A DNA stretch of 64,000 nt from Iris pallida (Eukaryota; Streptophyta; Magnoliopsida; Asparagales; Iridaceae): contig JANAVB010023996.1 of the NCBI GenBank assembly GCA_029216955.1, positions 10,791,919-10,855,918 on the forward strand, given 5' to 3'. The number at the start of each line of letters is the position of its first letter. Within the stretch, counting starts at the first letter, position 1. The notes under the pieces are model-generated. The model was not told the DNA's origin. It searched no databases and worked only from the letters and a program-made list of their open reading frames with translations. This document shows positions 12,077-25,092 of the stretch, in pieces. The translations under genes were made by a program, and so were the position numbers.

Positions 12077-14707
12077 TACATTCTTTGACCCGTCCATCCC
12101 GAAACGCTAAAGTACCCGATGAATGTACTTCTTTCGGGACAAGTGTAGTAGCTTAGAATCTCTCTTGGCCGATCTCTATCCCAAGAATAGTATTTAATGC
12201 ACCCAAGTCCTTCATAGAGGAGGCCGTGCCCAGTTGGTGCTTTAACTCCGCTATCCTAGTGGCATTCCGACCCACTAATAGCATGTCATCAACATAGAGC
12301 AATAAAATAATAAAATCAACCTCGATAAAGTACCTCACAAATACACAATAGTCCGACGTCGCCCGTGCGTAACCATGCTCTCCCATAAACGACTCGAACT
12401 TCCTGTACCACTGCCTCGGAGCCTGCTTCAGACCATATAAGCTCTTTCTTAACTGGCAGACCAAATGTGACTTACCCTTCTTACAGAATCCCTTTGGCTA
12501 CTCAATGTATAACTCCTCCTCAAGATCACCATGGAGGAATATCGTCTTTACGTCCATCTTTTCGACCTCTAAGTCAAAACTGGCCGCCAATGCTAGCACC
12601 ACCCAAATAGACGATTGCTTGACGACTAGCAAAAAGATCTCATCATAATCCATGCCTTTTCGCTGACTGTAGCCTTTAACTACCAGCCTCGCTTTGTATC
12701 GAGGGCGAGTAGCATCATCCGTCTGCTTCACTCTAAACACCCATCGATTCTTCAAAGCCTTCTTGCCCTTTACCAACTGCACGAGCTCGTAAGTAGAATC
12801 AGCATGTAAGGAACCCATCTCCTTATGTATAGCCTGTATCCACTCATGCCTTTGTTCGTCTTCCATAGCCTCTGTAAAACTTTCGGGCTCTCCCCCGTCA
12901 GTTAGTAGCACATACTCACCTGGTGAGTATCTAGTAGAAGGTCGACGCTCTCTGTCGCTCCTTCTCAAAGAAGCCACTGGTGCTGGCTGTATACCAATAG
13001 CCTCCTCCCCTTCAAAAACTGCCTCTCCAGCATGCTCATCCTCTTGTGGGATACTCTGACCACCATCAGCAGGCTGATGATCAAGGTTGGGAGCAACTCC
13101 ATGTACTGGCTCTTCCATAACTGGATCCTCTGTGATGTCCTCTGGAAATTGTTCGAAACGAAATAATTCTATCTCAGGCAATTCCTCAGCCTCAGAAGGT
13201 GACTCGAAATCCTGAGTTTTAGTCATGGTCTGATCCTCGACAAAAACTACGTCCTTGCTTCTGTAGAGCTTTCTTTCTAATGGGTCGTAGAGTCTATAGC
13301 CAAACTCATCCAGACCGTAGCCGACAAAGACGTACCACCTCGTCTTCGGTTCAAGATTGGACCTCTCGTCCTTCGGTACATTCACGAAGGCCTTATAACC
13401 AAATACTTGCAGGTGATTGTATGATGGCTCTTTGTCGTACCATCCATTATTAGGCACATTACCCTGCAAAGGAGTACTAGGAGATAAATTAATAACATAA
13501 GCAGCTGTGAGAAGAGCCTCACCCCAGTAACTGCCTGGCAAATTTGCTTCTGACAGTAAACACCACACCCTCTCCATCAGTGTCTTGTTCATGCGCTCCG
13601 TTACACCATTGAGCTGAGGTGTCTTGGGCGGAGTCTTGTGGTGGCGTATCCCTTGCTCTCTGCAATAAGCATCAAAGGGACCAATGTATTCGTCGCCATT
13701 GTCGGACCGAACGTACAATAACTTCTTGCCCGTCTCTTTTTTAACAGAGGCCTGAAACTCTTTATAAGTGGGTAGCACCTGATCCTTGGTCTTTAAGGCA
13801 TAGACTCAAACCTTCCTGGAACAGTCATCAATAAAATTTACAAAGTAAGAAACATCACTAATATATTTTGCCTTCATAGGACCACAGACATCCGAGTGAA
13901 TCAACTCGAGCAACGCCGGCTTCCTGGAACTTGCGTGACTTTGGAAAGACACCCTATTTTATTTCCCAGCTAAGCAGTGCGTGTACTTTCCCAACTTTAT
14001 AGACTTGAGCCCTGGAATCACCTTCTTGTTCACCAAGTAGCTCATCCCCTTATCGCTGATATGGCCAAGCCGCCTATGCCACAACTCGGTAGACGCATCA
14101 GAAACTACATTCACCTCATGTGTCCCCTGTGCGCTCCCCTTTATATAGTAGAGACCGGACTTCTTGCTTCCTCTGGCAATCACCATCGAAACTCTGGAAA
14201 GCTTCCACTACCATTCCCAAAGAGACCGAAGAATCCTTCGTCATCTAAACTTCCAACTGACACCAGATTGAAACGGATATCAGGGACATAACGAACATCT
14301 TTGAGAACAAGAACTGCACCCGTCTTCGTCCTCAAATGCACATCTACAATGGCAACCGCCTTCGACACATCTCCATTGCCCATCCTCAATACTCCACAGT
14401 CGCCTGTCATATAAGTGGCAAATAGTACCCTGTTGTGACATACGTGCACTGAAGCCCCTGAGTCCACCAGCCAAGAATTGTCATCACAGACGAGGTTTGT
14501 TATAACCTTATCACCTACGACGATTACATCGCCTCCATGTATCGATGTCGCCGCTGTAGTGTTCTCATATTGCTTCTCCTTGTCGCCCTTCTTTTCTCTT
14601 CCAAGCGAAACAGTTTTGCTTGATGTGGCCTTTCTTGCCACAATGGTAACACTTAGAGTCCTCGTACCGACCCTTAGACTTCCCCCTGCTCTTGTCTTTG
14701 CCACCAC
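12077..14707 (-). pseudogene. T1 pol: protease, integrase and reverse transcriptase
   Basis: Copia polyprotein read from the minus strand. The protease has WLVDSGASVHVC (about 14460). The pre-integrase zinc region has ELWHRRLGHISDKGM (about 14085). The integrase core has YVRSDNGDEYIGPF and QLNGVTERMNKTLMERVW (about 13590-13720). The reverse transcriptase has KKALKNRWVFRVKQ and KMDVKTIFLHGDLEEELYIE, SLYGLKQAPRQWYRKFES, and an intact catalytic YVDDMLLVG (about 12285). Stops or frame breaks occur near 14180, 13958, 13800, 12497 and 12152. The largest uninterrupted frame is 12498-13778. The gene continues at 6999-7742 beyond the S1 insertion. Confidence 0.92.
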
Positions 14708-15329
14708 CTGGACCCCTGCTTTTGCCCCTTTTACGGCTTTCTGAAACTAGTACCTCTGAGTGGTGGGATGTGGATAAAGTGCCCTGAGAACGTCTCCGTA
14801 TCTCTTCATTTAGCACCCCGCTCTTAGCAAACTCCAGACTGACCATGCCTTCTAGAGCAGAAGCGATCATAGATACTCGTACGGTCTCCCACGAGTCTGG
14901 CAATGTACACAGCAGTCATAGTCCCTGAACCTCGTCATCGAACTTGACTCCTATCGAAGATAGCTGGTTAACCAAGCCCTAGAAATCACTCAAGTGATCC
15001 GTAATAGACACCCCATCTTTGTACCGCAGACCCATCAACGTTCGGATCAGGAACAACTTGTTTACCCCAGTCTTCTTCACATACAAAGATTCCAGCTTAT
15101 CCTATAATGTCTTCGCGTGCTCAATATTGGCAATATAGTTGCATACGTTCTCGTCAACAAACTACCTGATATATCCGCATACCTGTATGTGCTCGAATTT
15201 CCAGTCCTCCTCGAATTTATCAACTGGTCACTCGGAAGCAAATACGGGCAGATGCAGCTTCTTGACAAACATCAAATCTTTTATCTTGCTCCGCCAGTAA
15301 TGATAGTTGGTGCCATTCAGGTTCACCAT
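14565..15329 (-). pseudogene. T1 gag with zinc knuckle
   Basis: The start at 15329 gives MVNLNGTNYHYWRSKIKDLM, the usual N-terminus of copia gag, followed by VKKLHLPVF. A stop soon afterwards (about 15234) and frame changes break it. The C-terminal frame 14903-14565 carries LPDSW- and basic segments and the CCHC knuckle CYHCGKKGHIKQNC (about 14626-14667), which binds the element's RNA in the capsid. Gag overlaps the protease frame in the 14565-14707 region, which implies a frameshift there. Confidence 0.82.
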
Positions 15330-15399
15330 GCGTATCGGCTTCGAGTCTATCTCTCCTCTTTAGTTTTCCTGTCAACTCCTGATACACTTCTGAATTCCA

Positions 15400-15421
15400 G
15401 AACATGGCTTTGTTACAACTT
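15400..15421 (-). other. Degenerate primer-binding site of T1
   Basis: Next to the 5' LTR the minus strand reads TTGTAACAAAGCCATG. It resembles the initiator-tRNA(Met) complement TTGGTATCAGAGCCATG with a missing base and substitutions. Confidence 0.5.
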
Positions 15422-16186
15422 TGTTGGCAAAGAAGCGTAAAAACCTTTCCCCAAACTAGAGAGTACCTGCGAGAGAATCGAGCAATATAACGCACGAACC
15501 AATCACCAAACACAATCTAGGTAGGCACAGAGAATTTTTGACGTAGAAAACCCTTGCGGGAAAAAAACACGGGACGATCGGAGTCCAACCCTAAGAAGCC
15601 TTCACTAATGAAATAAAGGAGTACACCCTCTACAAACTTCTTCCGATCCAATACGGATACCCACAACACTTGGAAGCAAGAACAATGATTACAAGGCTAC
15701 GAAGAACAAAGACGACATGTAGAGATTACCCAAACACGATCTTCCTTCGAAAACGGCCTTCAATCCTCCTTCTTCTCTCCCAAATTACAATGGCACCCTT
15801 GCCTCTTTTTTTCTCTCTTGTATGTGTTACGTATGTGATTAGGGTTAGGAAAAACCAAATGTAAATACCCTAATCCCGTAACAAAACCTGGACCTTAGGA
15901 TATGATCCAACGGTGATTAAATCACCCTAAAATCTACTTCAGCCCGACAACACAGAGTTCGAGCAAAACTCTGTGTTTTTGTCACAAAACCATTCTGGAA
16001 CCAAGGGGGCAGAGTTCGGCCCGAACTCTGCCTCCCCTGTACTAGTATGCCATATGTTGGCTCCCGAGTTTCTCCGTCGACTACGAATGGCCTCGTCACC
16101 TCCCCGAGCTTCTCTGACACACAGACGTCGCTCGTCAAACTCCAGGATCTTCTCCACATTGGTTGGGAACCCCACCCACTCCAACA
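15422..16186 (-). repeat. 5' LTR of copia T1 (765 bp)
   Basis: Partner of 6218-6981. It ends CCAACA and is followed by ATTGT (target duplication). It has the 25-bp palindrome at 16008-16032. Confidence 0.92.
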
Positions 16187-16191
16187 ATTGT

Positions 16192-18028
16192 AAGCAAGTC
16201 TAAACTATATTTTTTTCATTCTTTTGGCACAACTTTTTATTAAGATGCTAACATAAATTTCTTCTTTCATAGGATGAAGTGAAGAAAAAATAAGTTCTAG
16301 AGATTTGTTCATTCCTCAAAACATAGATACTTTAAGTTATGTAATAGAGAGGTCTGAGCAAAGTGGTCGTGTTACGGCCATGGGGAAATATGTCACCTCA
16401 AGATCTTATTTTAACATTCCTGAGTAGTTGGAAGGAGGAGAAAAAAAAGTTGCTTGAAGAGATTGAGAGAAAAAATAGGATGATACGTAACTTATTTTCA
16501 CAAGGTCGCTGTGGTACGTCGTTATCCGATACCGATTCAACTTTCCAGAAAAGGTTTGAACTGTACCAATTCCTCCAATTCCTACCATGAATGCACCGAG
16601 TTCTGCTTTCGAAGGATCGCAGAGGCCATGGATTATGAACCAGGTTTATTTCATCCCCTTTTTTAATATTTGATTTTCAATATCTGAAACATAGAAATAT
16701 AGTATTTTAGTTTATTTTTAATATTTGTTCCATTCACATGAATGATTCATAGGAAATAAAAAATTTTATGCAACATTCAACAGCCCAACAACCCAACATT
16801 CAATAGTATTTTCTTAACTTTTTTTATTACATTTTCTTAGTTATATATCCTCCTTTCTAGATCAGGAGTGATTCACCATATTGGTATCAGCCGATATCGG
16901 ATCGGGACATGCCACACCGAATCGATATCGACCGATACTACATACTATGCTTAGATTAATATTTAAAATGATAATGTTACCTCTTTCTACATATTTGTAC
17001 ATCTAAATTATTAGTACAGTATCACTACTTCTCATAAATCCTATGGCAAATGATCAAGTTTAAGTAGGATAGTTACAGGAAAATAGGATGTCTAAGTAGG
17101 ATAGTTTTTTTATATTGTTTGAACTTTTTGATCATACCAGTTCTAACATTCTTGAAAAGGTTGTAAGTATAAAATCTCCTCTCCAAACTGATCATATGGA
17201 CGTTGATACAACAAAACCTGATTGTGAGAAGAATAAAACAAAGGTACTACATGTTAGTTTCTTTGTTCTTTGAAATCCTAGTCCACATAGTACTAAAATA
17301 GAAGTAATAAAGGGACATGCAATTTTGTATTGCCTTTCTTTTAATAAGGTAGAATAATGCCAATTGGCAGTGGATTCCGTCGATAATATTGTTGCCAAAG
17401 GAACCATTTTGGAATACAAGCCCCCCAATGTTATTGTGTCCATCGAATTGGTATTGATTGAGGATGCGTTGCTTCTTATTCCACCTCAAGATATCCATCT
17501 GACTAAGGTTAAGGATGCTATTGGATATCACATACTTTAGCCAAATGATTTAGTTCTTCATGGTATTGTAATTAGAGAGGTAGTCAATATTTATTTAAAA
17601 GTTTCTCTTGTATAAATACCATATTATTTCTGTCTTATACATTTTTACTCTGATATTGTGTTATATTTTAGGCATCCAAGGTGGGCAAGAAAGCTCTCAA
17701 TGAGCAAACAAAGACCCCAACTAAAGTTAAAACTCCTACAAGGGCTTCCACTAGAATTATAAGGTCATGCAAAAATCTATACGAAATGGAATGCTTTACT
17801 AAACTGGTACCAAGATTGATAATTTAAAAAACCTCAATCCCGGTACCATTTTCTGTCGAATTGTTTGGTAGCCCAACAGTTGCATGCCTTGTCGAAGAGG
17901 ATTTCAAAAATATTATTAAAATGCATGCCCTCTCAGTCAATTGCATCAAAATATACATAAGGTACATAAATACTATGCTTTTGAATTTTTTTAATTACAT
18001 TAATAAGTTGATATAAATAATCTGCAAA

Positions 18029-18110
<82 letters not shown>

Positions 18111-19000
18111 ACATTGGTTTGAAGGACCTAACCCTATCAAGGATGTTTCCTTCATTAATCTGAGACTAGTCTCCTCGTCTAGTTTAAAAGACTTTTATGC
18201 AACTCAGGATGCAAGGGCACGAATATTTGTAACAGTTTGATCTCTCAAAAGCAAAGTTGACTTATTTTCTTGCCACACAACCCTAGGTAATACCTTTCTT
18301 ACTTATATTTCTTCTACAAGTTCTCACTAACTCGATAACTTGTATATATCTTGGTGTTATATGGTGTTACTATTTTCACTGGGTTTTGGTTGTCATTGAT
18401 ATGTCCCTAATGAGAGCATATTATCGGGACTCTTTGAGGAGTTGCATCCATGATGATCTTAAGTATATTGTAACAAGGTATGCATGAATATTTGTACCAT
18501 ATCTTATAGATGGCACAACTATAATTAATGTACTAATTAGATGCTTTAATAATGACAATTAATATTTTCTACTTTAATTTGCATAGTGGACTTTGGATGT
18601 TTTATGCTCAAATGGAAAATCAAGTCAAAAATTTTAAATTGATTTGAATAACAATTAAGGTATAGTATATTTCTCTCTTGTTAATGTAAATGAAAAATAA
18701 ATACAAGTTTGTAAGGACTTTGCTTAATTTTCTTTGATTAGGCGCTAGTACAAACCAGCTCTGTCGAATATGGGTACTACGTGATGAGATATATGAAGAA
18801 AATCACATATGATCTAAGCTTTCTTAATCCAAAGGTGATTTTTTTCCTTAATCGACATGTATATTTAGAATATAATATCATGATAATACAAATCGTTTCA
18901 TTTTTTCTATTCATAAATAGTACAATGAAAGGGAGAATACAATTTTGAAGAAATAAATGAAGTTCGTACAGAGTGGATGAAACATGTTTTGTAGTTTCTT
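16192..19000 (+). pseudogene. Second CACTA gene, remainder: transposase-24-like block and Ulp1-like protease
   Basis: This continues the gene broken at 6212. Around 16345-16420 the residues GRVTAMGKYVTSRSYFN match the conserved GRVRGVG-V-P--YF block. Near 17370-17580 VDNIVAKGTILEYKPPN, LPP-DIHLTKVKDAIGY and WPNDLVLHGI follow the family pattern. The Ulp1/C48 cysteine protease part has HWVLVVIDMS with the catalytic His (about 18378) and SSVEYGYYVMRYMKKI (about 18760-18805), where the usual catalytic Cys of VECGYYV is Tyr (codon 18769-18771). Introns are likely between blocks. In-frame stops also occur (about 17540 and 17827). Confidence 0.75.
18031..18102. repeat. (AT)n microsatellite in the CACTA gene region
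   Basis: About 36 AT units, probably within an intron. Confidence 0.95.
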
Positions 19001-20579
19001 AGCTAACAAATCTTCACAAGTAATAAACTTCATCTATTTCAGTGAATATATGCATGCATTTAATTTGTGTGTTGGACCATTTAAACACGGTATAATGTAA
19101 CAAATGGGTGAATTCCCTATGCATATAGTAATGCATTTTGTATCACCCTTTATGGATTTTTATTTTCATCATTGTTATAGTATTCAAAAATTTTGCGAGG
19201 ACTTTGGATCCATCTTTAGTACCTTTGCTATTGTACCATAATTTTCTCTTGTTGTACACATCTGCCAACCATACACACATACACTTGGTTTACTGATACA
19301 TACAAATTTTCCTAACTTGATACTCTACTAGACACCTATAAAGTTACACATAGGTAACAAGGTTGTTCTCGAACCTGGACACTACTCTACAAAATCCAGA
19401 CACTCCAATAACGCTCACACAAAGGTGCATAACCATCCTATGTTCTACCCTTGCTATAGTGTAGATGCACACTCACCTGCATGCCTCCAGTACTTGCTTC
19501 TACTGCTCTATGTTGTAGTTGTAACTGCAATTGGCACTGCAGATACCTCTATTAGTGTATCCCCATCATCTTTGTTACTACTCTTCTATTAATGCTATTG
19601 CTAAATAAAATGATGTGCCTATGTTGATATCTTCCATGATGAGTACACCATATTTCATACAGGATTTGTTCACTTCAAGATCCCCTGCTCACTACCAGAT
19701 ACCCCTTATATACTAGTCTACATATGAAACCTACATTTCCATGACTAATACCCTTCCTCACACCCCACTCTGTACACACTGGGTTATGGCACACAAATAC
19801 AGATTTATGTAGTAAACCCTTCAGTTCCCTACTAACCACTACTACGGCTGTCCCCAATTAGGAGTGTTTACCTACTGCACATATGTAGGTGTCTACTGAT
19901 ATATCAGAGAACCAGACACCTATTAGTCACACATGCATATACAACATAGGTATACCCTAAAACCTGTACTCGGAACTAACATATATACTGCAAACACAGA
20001 CTAAAACACACATATACACTGGCATATTAATATTAAGCATTGACAACCTGTGTCCTTGCATACACAAGTTACACATTTCAACCTGAACATAGGAACTGCA
20101 CAAACTGAATCCAAACTCACATTATTTTCTCCTTAGTTACACATATACATTGTTATACTGATATTATACTCTCCTATTTTTTTCTAGGATATTATTCTCT
20201 TGTTTTCTTGTTGGTCAACAAGCTCATTAACATAAATTGGTAATTTTTGCTCTTGTTCTCTCAGAAACTACATGAAAAATGAAGGTGTTGTGAATATGGA
20301 AGGGACGTGCTCCGATCGGGTTTGCTACTTATTTTGGTTTTATTTGTATAATTACCACTATTTGGATGTTTAAGATGTATGGAAACTACAGACATATATT
20401 GGATATATTTGTGGTTGGACACGTGTTGGATGTTTGTGGTTGGACATGTATTGGATGTGTTGAAAGTTTGTGGTGTATGAATATTATAGTTTGTTAATAT
20501 AAAATTTGGGTTTTATAGTAATTTGATGTATGTATATCTTCTGGATTATTGATATTATGCGTGTGTTCGACTAATAATA
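19001..20579 (+). other. Non-coding 3' portion of the CACTA element
   Basis: I see no gene here. The stretch 20380-20480 has repeated TTGGATGTTTGTGGTTGGACA-like words resembling the 3' ends of other CACTA genes. The rest (19080-20280) is AT/CA-rich with no recognised motif. Confidence 0.5.
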
Positions 20580-21002
20580 TATAATTCTTGACAGAATTTT
20601 GGCTAGCTTTTCTTGACGGTTATAAAATGTCAACAATTAATTAAATCCTACTGTAGAAAGACTTTACATTGACGGTTTCTAACCGTGAATAAGTGCTTTT
20701 CTTGACGGTTTTTTTGTCAAAAAGATAGTTTTCTTGACAGTTAATAACCATCATCTAGACCAGATTCAAGAAAAGTTTGCAACTACATTGACAGTTTCTC
20801 CAAACTGATTTCTTGACGGCTAAAAGCGGTCAAGAAAACTATTTATGACGATCAAAAACCGTCAAGAAAAGCCTTGTTAGAGACCATCAAGAAAAGTGGA
20901 GGACTTTTCTTGAGTCTGGCCTTCTTGACGGACCCACAACCGTCAAGGTAACCCTTTCTTGACAGGGATTAACCGTCAAGAAAGCCCTTTATTCTTGTAG
21001 TG
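20580..21002 (+). repeat. CACTA 3' subterminal repeats and terminal inverted repeat
   Basis: About a dozen copies of TTCTTGACGGTT occur in both orientations, some as inverted pairs (for example 20811-20843, and TTGACGG with CCGTCAAG at 20922-20947). The element ends at TTCTTGTAGTG. In En/Spm, subterminal repeats bind the small transposon protein and the terminal repeat is cut. Here the 3' side alone is well preserved. Confidence 0.9.
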
Positions 21003-22618
21003 ATATATATAGTGAATAAATATTTTGTTTCAATATATGTAGGGTGAAAATATTTTCTATTTTATATGATTATAAAATAAGTCACCCCAGATTTGTCGAA
21101 CTTTATATTTTATATATATGATTTGTTATTTGTTTTACAGATATAAGTACTAGTTTAGAAATAATATTTTCTTTTAATGTGTACTATTTTGCATGCGATG
21201 TATATATAAATTCATGTATAATTATAAAATTTAATTTTGAAAATTCTTTGGAATTATTTTAAATTATAAAAAGGTATTTAAATTTATTTTTATTTGATAT
21301 TAATGTTTAAATAATTGTGTTGATTTAAATGGCAGTTTAGATTTTATTAAATTAGTTTTGAATTGATTTAAATTAAATGTGAGATTTATCTATTAGGGTT
21401 TAAAGGATTACTAATCCTTATCTTACTAGGAGTCTACCTTCTTTTTAAGGAAAATCTCCATTTGTTCTTTTTCCTATAACCCATATAAATTCCATAGCCA
21501 CATCTCCATCACAATTGTGTCGTGCACCGTGTCTGTGTCCACTTTCTTCGTGTCAGCCTGTTTTGGCCTCGGGTCTGACCTCGGGTGTCTTTACACTATA
21601 TTTTATTCTTTATATATACATTTTTTCTTCCACATCTGACACACCGGACACGGTTCTCCACTGCAAAAATCCAAAACACAATAAGTTTCGTGTCCAACAC
21701 ATCTGGACACAACACAAATATAACATAATCCTAACCTAACCCTTACCATGGCTGCTACCACCACCTTTGCGGCCGTCAACCTCCACGCTGCCCCAGACTG
21801 TCAACTACCAATCCTGGTTGGCCACCACCATAGTGACCCCGGCCAGTGCCACACGACCGCTATTCACCACCACCACCGCACCATAACCTCAACACTGTGA
21901 CTACCGCCATATTTAATTTTGTCCAACTCCGGCATCACCATATTACTTCCACCTCCAAGCAGAGCCCAGCTGCGGCCACCTCCATAACCGACATCCCCCG
22001 CACCACCTACAACTCCTCGCCATCACTCTCAAATCATCAAAGCAACACCGCGTGGCCGTCGCCCCTGTCCTTGTACACCACCGCCATCAACATTCTACTC
22101 CCTCGTCGAAGCCAGCGATGACCGTGGCCTTACCGCGTTAAGCTCTCCACCGCCAGGCCTCCGTCGCATGCCCAAACCCCTCCAGTACGACCACCGGTGC
22201 CATAGCACCCGCACTTCCCAGATCTAGCTGCTCCTAACGCCGACAACCTTCCACCACGCAACCTACACTCGCTGTAGTCGTCTGGCATCGCTGATGAACC
22301 CTTGCCATCGTGTGTCGTCAGCACGTCGTCCGAACCCAGATCTACAGTCGTGCTCCTCTGAACCAAGCTTTCCAACGTCGTCCCGCCTCCGAGTCGAGCC
22401 TCCAGTGAGTTTCGACCTCCCTCTCTCTCTCTCTCTCTTTCTTCCCTCTCTCCCCCCACTCGTTTCTCTTTGACCTTAACTCTCTCTCACTCCCCCTCTA
22501 ATAAATCCCTCTAAACCAAGTTTTTTTTGTTATTTATATTAGTTGTTATATAATAACGAAATATTAGTATATTTATTAGTATATCATTATCCTATGTATA
22601 TATTGTTAGAAGTACTAC

Positions 22619-22667
<49 letters not shown>

Positions 22668-22676
22668 GTAATAATA

Positions 22677-22707
<31 letters not shown>

Positions 22708-22724
22708 AAGTAAAAAATTTATTC

Positions 22725-22792
<68 letters not shown>

Positions 22793-24471
22793 GTTGTTGT
22801 TGTTGTTGTTGTTATTTTAATTAAATAAATATATAGTAATATTTCTAGATTGTTTTGTAACATAATCTAGAGTCAGACTTCACCCAACCTTATTTTCGAT
22901 TTTGGTTTAGAAACCGTAGATATGATACTATATTACTTTAACCTAATTTTAATATAGTTTTGACAAAAAATGCATTTGATAAAATTAGAAGTTTTAGCCT
23001 AAATTGATTTTCTAGAAAATTTCAAGTATTTACCCTAGATATGATACCCTAGATATGATACTACATTATTTTAGCCAAAATTATAATATTTATTAGAAAT
23101 TTTCAAGTATGTATTTATCTTAATTATTTTAACTAATAAAATCTAGTTTTTAAATATTATAAATATTTTCTAAAAATAGTTTATGTATTTACTTACGCTA
23201 AATTTCCTCTTTGTTATCATCACTGACTGTGAATAATCATTCGTTTATATTCTCTCGTGAATTTGGACCCTTTCACATCGACCATGGCTTTTGGACAAAT
23301 CGGGCCATGCCAGATCATCGCGACACACCAGGGAAGATACCTTACCATATTTACTGCTTATTTATATTCTACATCTTTATTGTTTAGTTACTGTATATTT
23401 ATTATTTGTTTATTTCTAGTTCATCCACTCGCATCCATGTTTATTGTTTATGGTTTATTTGTTATGCTTTCAAGTTATATATGGTGCAATAGTGTTAGTC
23501 AAATTTTTATTGTTGTGCATGCATATGGACCTAGAGTTAAGGGACTACCATTTGTTTATTGTATTTTCATAAACTTTGTCATGGATGTGCCATGCGGTGT
23601 GTGAGTTGTGAGTAGCATATAGAGGTAACTTGCGCGTTGGCTGATCACACATTCGCATGCATTAGGTATTACTGCAAATAGATGCATGTTAGAAGACTTG
23701 GAAGTTAGTAGAGATACAGTATCATAGATACGACATAGTTAGGTACATAGGGTGGGGAGGACAATTCCTTAACATATAGGCCACGATTGCACATTCCCTT
23801 TCAGTAACCCGGAAGCTCCGCTGGAGATATGGTGTGAGATGACCCTCTCAGGTTGTCCACTGACGTTATTGGAACGTTATGTGTTTAGCCCCTGGTGCCC
23901 CAAGTGGGGACCATGCCGATCCCACTATAGCCAGAGTGAGTGTTGAAGGTTTGTTTTTAACTGCATGTTCACAATAGAATTGTTAGGTGACCTTAGTTGA
24001 TGCTTGTCACACTTTGTTCCAATCATGGCATGGGACGGTATCACATCACGAAATAGTGTGCCACCCTTTTTCTATGTGACATATGTATATTCAGTTTATA
24101 TGACATATTTTTCTGTATCTTGTTACGTCCCTGTGAGGACCTGGTAATCTCTCTAGGTGTAGGTGTTCATGACTTTCCGTAGGATTTTTAGCTAAGATCG
24201 TGACCTTCTCTCTCTATCGTCCTTAGCTTCTTGTGATAATTTATTCATCATTTTTTTTCTCGTTTAAATTGCTTGGTAGTGGATTTGTCTCCACCTAGCA
24301 ACTTGTTCGTTGACTTTTGTAATTGATTTAATGAAATCCTTATTTCTTTTTTTTGTGGATGAGATTTAGTGAACCATGTCTATCTATATACTGCATTTAC
24401 AGCTTATGTATATTTATTATACGGCTGGCATATACTTTCTAGTCCTACGTATTTTATGACTGGGCATTACA
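21003..24471 (+). mobile_element. LTR-like non-coding sequence F
   Basis: The features suggest a long gypsy LTR: AT-rich start, TATA-like CATATAAATTCC (about 21482), a CCACC-rich GC block (21745-22390), a CT-rich tract after a possible splice donor (about 22405), and a terminal GGGCATTACA at 24462-24471. A left end TGTAGGGTG at 21038 is possible, but the flanking pentamers (ATATA and CAAAT) do not match. No gag-pol and no adjacent primer site were seen. The His/Pro-rich and Arg-rich frames here are compositional. Confidence 0.45.
22618..22813. repeat. (TAA)n then (TTA)n/(TTG)n, inverted microsatellites
   Basis: About 90 bp of TAA triplets (22618-22708) are followed, after a short spacer, by about 65 bp of TTA triplets (to 22791) and GTT triplets. 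The two arms are complementary and could form a long hairpin. Confidence 0.9.
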
Positions 24472-25092
24472 CAAATGGCAGAAAAATGTGTCATCAGCGT
24501 TCTCTGCGCATATAGGCACAATAGCACGATCTCAGTTGTTCATACACATATAAGCCAACAGAGCAACAACTCATGTGCACATGTGCGTAGTAGTGCAGTA
24601 GCACATGCGTACGTATAGTTGTGCATAGCCCGTGCATAGCCTGCAGATAAACCGCTCATAGTCGTGCATAGCCTCGTATAGTCCGTACATAACCCAAAAT
24701 CTTTCATGCATGCGTCCGCATTTGCAACTCGCACATACAAGTGATACACGATGATGCTGACATGCTATGTGCAAAGTACACCATCAAAGCACAACTTTAC
24801 ACCCTTGAGCCTGAGTCCGAGTCCGGATCCCTAAGCCCCTTTGGGTTTAGCTCCAAAGGAAATTTTCCTAACAGAGTGACATAAGAATCTTTGTTTTCTT
24901 GAGGAGTTTAAACTTAATCGTATCCCGTATGGCACCTACTTTGGCCACCACTCCATGTACATAACTCAATACCAAGCATGGTATTATATTAAAATTATAT
25001 TAAGATATACACATAGAGTGTTTTTCAGTACGGGACTATCTTTCTACTCTCAAGGAGGAAAACCTCTATGAGTATAAGGAAAAACTTTAACA
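24472..25092 (-). mobile_element. Partial 3' LTR of copia element A
   Basis: 24810-25092 aligns with the end of the B LTR, sharing CTAAGCCCCTTTGGG, AGCTCCAAA and the -AACA terminus followed by a purine tract on the minus strand. Its array zone (about 24540-24770) holds GTGCATAGCC-like words instead of B's GCCGCATGG. About 550 bp of LTR start present in B are missing. The LTR is cut at or near the F end (24471). No left target duplication can be assigned. Confidence 0.65.

Noticed and set aside
21846..22459. His/Pro-rich and Arg/Glu-rich frames in F (similar at 63511-63753)
   Set aside because: The composition reflects CCACCA- and CT-rich LTR leader sequence. No conserved domain or partner exon was seen.
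23257..23604. 115-residue frame in F
   Set aside because: It is hydrophobic by AT-rich composition, with no recognisable motif and inside LTR-like sequence.
21038..24471. Calling F a solo LTR with exact ends
   Set aside because: The ends TGTAGGGTG and CATTACA are plausible, but the flanking pentamers differ, so the left end is not established.
24780..25092. Treating this stretch and 55560-55845 as an independent short repeat family
   Set aside because: Both are the 3' portions of homologous copia LTRs next to matching purine tracts and pol genes.
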